DNA of 45,912 nucleotides, from the IMG/VR virus record IMGVR_UViG_3300033143_003656, positions 1 to 45,912 of that record. One strand, given 5' to 3'. Positions 45,897-45,912 of the stretch are shown piece by piece. Both the position numbers and the translations under genes were made by a program. The DNA comes from a virus. The notes under the pieces were generated by a model. That model was not told where the DNA came from. It worked only from the letters and a program-made list of their open reading frames with translations, and did no database searches. Positions within the stretch are counted from its first letter, which is position 1. The number at the start of each line of letters is the position of its first letter.

Positions 45897-45912
45897 GATT
45901 CGTGGTTTGGCA
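45897..45912 (+). repeat. Start of another GGNNN array (cut by window edge)
   Basis: GATTCGTGGTTTGG directly after the stop codon keeps the opening word and the 5-nt GG spacing. Confidence 0.55.

Overview
The window is a 45.9-kb piece of a tailed double-stranded DNA phage genome (Caudoviricetes). The evidence is a block of large beta-rich fibre/adhesin genes, a lysis cassette with a two-domain endolysin, a DnaB-type helicase, SSB, three DNA methyltransferases, HNH and VRR-NUC nucleases, and dozens of small tightly packed genes with ATGA overlaps. There is no capsid, portal, terminase large subunit, tape-measure, DNA polymerase or integrase here, so this is part of a larger genome. The host cannot be fixed from the sequence. 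Promoters look sigma70-like (TTGCnn, 16-17 nt, TATACT/TATAAT) and Shine-Dalgarno sites are strong (AAGGGG or GAGGAG). No tRNA or CRISPR array was seen.

Layout. (1) 1-14.1 kb, plus strand: fibre C-terminus, beta-helix adhesin, three small membrane proteins (lysis candidates), a methyltransferase, a 1,633-residue fibre with about 31 tandem repeats, two small virion-like proteins, and a glycosidase-M23 endolysin followed by a terminator. (2) 14.1-21.2 kb, minus strand: replication operon (HTH protein, DnaB helicase, VRR-NUC, D12 Dam, small proteins) from a promoter at 21.2 kb, and a second transcript from 16.75 kb. (3) 21.2-26.5 kb: control region with divergent promoters, TACGTAC operator-like motifs, 11-bp iterons and 32-bp repeats, followed by A/C-rich accessory genes including a SLOG-DUF4326-zinc finger fusion. 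(4) 26.5-37.8 kb, plus strand: SSB, uncharacterised proteins, a methyltransferase-SNF2 helicase-J-domain fusion with a clamp-binding tail, lipoprotein, coiled-coil proteins and a PAPS-reductase-like enzyme. (5) 37.8-39.0 kb: a 1.2-kb gene-free region packed with hairpins, just before a terminase-small-subunit-like gene. (6) 39.0-44.1 kb: overlapping cytosine-methyltransferase frames, a Dam-type enzyme, small genes, and a probable small RNA gene with its own promoter and terminator. (7) 44.1-45.9 kb: HNH endonuclease, a protein with faint RAMP-like motifs, and a small protein, separated by arrays with a strict 5-nt GGNNN period.

The most unusual content is non-coding. The GGNNN pentamer arrays all open with the word (G/A)ATTCAAGG or a variant. 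Hairpins with different stems share an AGGA loop. Hairpins with a CTGAGCA apex sit just upstream of AAGGGG start sites. A 53-bp leader is duplicated and can form mutually exclusive structures over its Shine-Dalgarno. Together these suggest extensive RNA-level control of phage expression. That is inference and needs expression and structure data.
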